Program-made: the position numbers and the translations under genes
From: an uncultured Prevotella sp.
GTDB lineage: Bacteria; Bacteroidota; Bacteroidia; Bacteroidales; Bacteroidaceae
DNA length: 50,101 nt
Assembly: GCA_900314995.1 (NCBI GenBank)
Contig: OMXK01000022.1
Span: 1 to 50,101 of the forward strand
Reading direction: 5' to 3'
Shown: piece after piece, positions 49,949 through 50,101 of the stretch
Position numbering within the stretch: position 1 is the first letter of the stretch
Layout: the number at the start of each line of letters is the position of its first letter
The notes under the pieces: generated by a model
What the model saw: the letters and a program-made list of their open reading frames with translations, nothing else
What the model was told of the DNA's origin: nothing
Database searches by the model: none

Positions 49949-50101
49949 TTAGCAATGTTCCCCACGATAGTCGGAAATGGATGCCAGCATGACCCTGTGG
50001 ATATCCACTTTTTTCGAGAATATAGGATTCAGCCCCTTGTCCTGCAGTTTGCCGATTTCGGTCAGCAGCATGCCGATTCCCGTCGGCTTCTGGATGTCCA
50101 G
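49949..50101 (-). CDS. C-terminal end of an unidentified gene (partial)
   Basis: The minus-strand frame is open from the window edge to a TAA at 49949-49951 and encodes 50 residues ending VMLASISDYRGEHC. The composition and an amphipathic stretch (GIGMLLTEIGKLQDKG) look like real protein. Too little is visible to name a family. The 119-bp gap to glmS contains the glmS promoter. Confidence 0.65.
   Translation of the reverse strand: MDIQKPTGIGMLLTEIGKLQDKGLNPIFSKKVDIHRVMLASISDYRGEHC

Noticed and set aside
1-50101. CRISPR array, insertion sequence or prophage
   Set aside because: No regularly spaced repeats, no transposase or phage structural genes were seen.

Overview
The window looks like chromosomal DNA of a Bacteroidales bacterium, most likely Prevotellaceae (Prevotella/Segatella-like). 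The evidence is the short 286-residue primary sigma factor, the repeated Bacteroidetes -7 element TAnnTTTG (usually TATCTTTGCA or TACCTTTGCA) in front of genes, the scarcity of strong Shine-Dalgarno sequences, the Nqr sodium pump, the thrA-apgM-thrC order, NspC, and an ssb-gldE pair. This is a judgement from gene content; no database search was made.

Left block (1 to about 17.7 kb): an AT-richer accessory region. It holds a two-domain nuclease of the DUF2779 type, a putative GIY-YIG/DUF4268 protein, a four-gene operon of small or unknown proteins with an N-formylglutamate-amidohydrolase-like enzyme, a broken gene remnant, and an operon of an SNF2 helicase, a RavA-like MoxR ATPase and a ViaA-like VWA protein. 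Convergent to that lies an RNA-repair operon (RtcB ligase plus PrfH release factor) behind a leader that can form several hairpins. Next come a WG-repeat protein and a pair made of an unknown protein and a metallophosphoesterase. The most notable signal is an unnamed operator. Two direct repeats of TTTCATACC spaced exactly 21 bp lie upstream of five transcription units here, on both strands, with the nearer repeat 47-48 bp before the -7 element each time. This points to one regulon with a regulator that is not encoded in the window.

Middle block (17.9 to 36.8 kb): mainly core metabolism. It contains a beta-carbonic anhydrase, nqrABCDEF (minus strand), a divergent TamB-like protein, an EamA transporter with truA (minus), the threonine operon thrA-apgM-thrC (plus), and a YihY/BrkB membrane protein. 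An ApgM-family protein takes the place of a homoserine kinase gene between thrA and thrC. A strong hairpin with a T-run sits between thrA and apgM.

Right block (36.8 to 50.1 kb): RNase P RNA (minus), an HtrA/DegQ protease, rpoD with a coupled small secreted protein, a GH25 lysozyme, a clostripain-family lipoprotein, an operon of an unknown protein, ssb and gldE, four tRNAs (Gly-GCC, Leu-GAG, Leu-CAG, Gly-GCC in map order), nspC behind a response-regulator/kinase hybrid, glmS, and the 3' end of an unidentified gene at the right edge.
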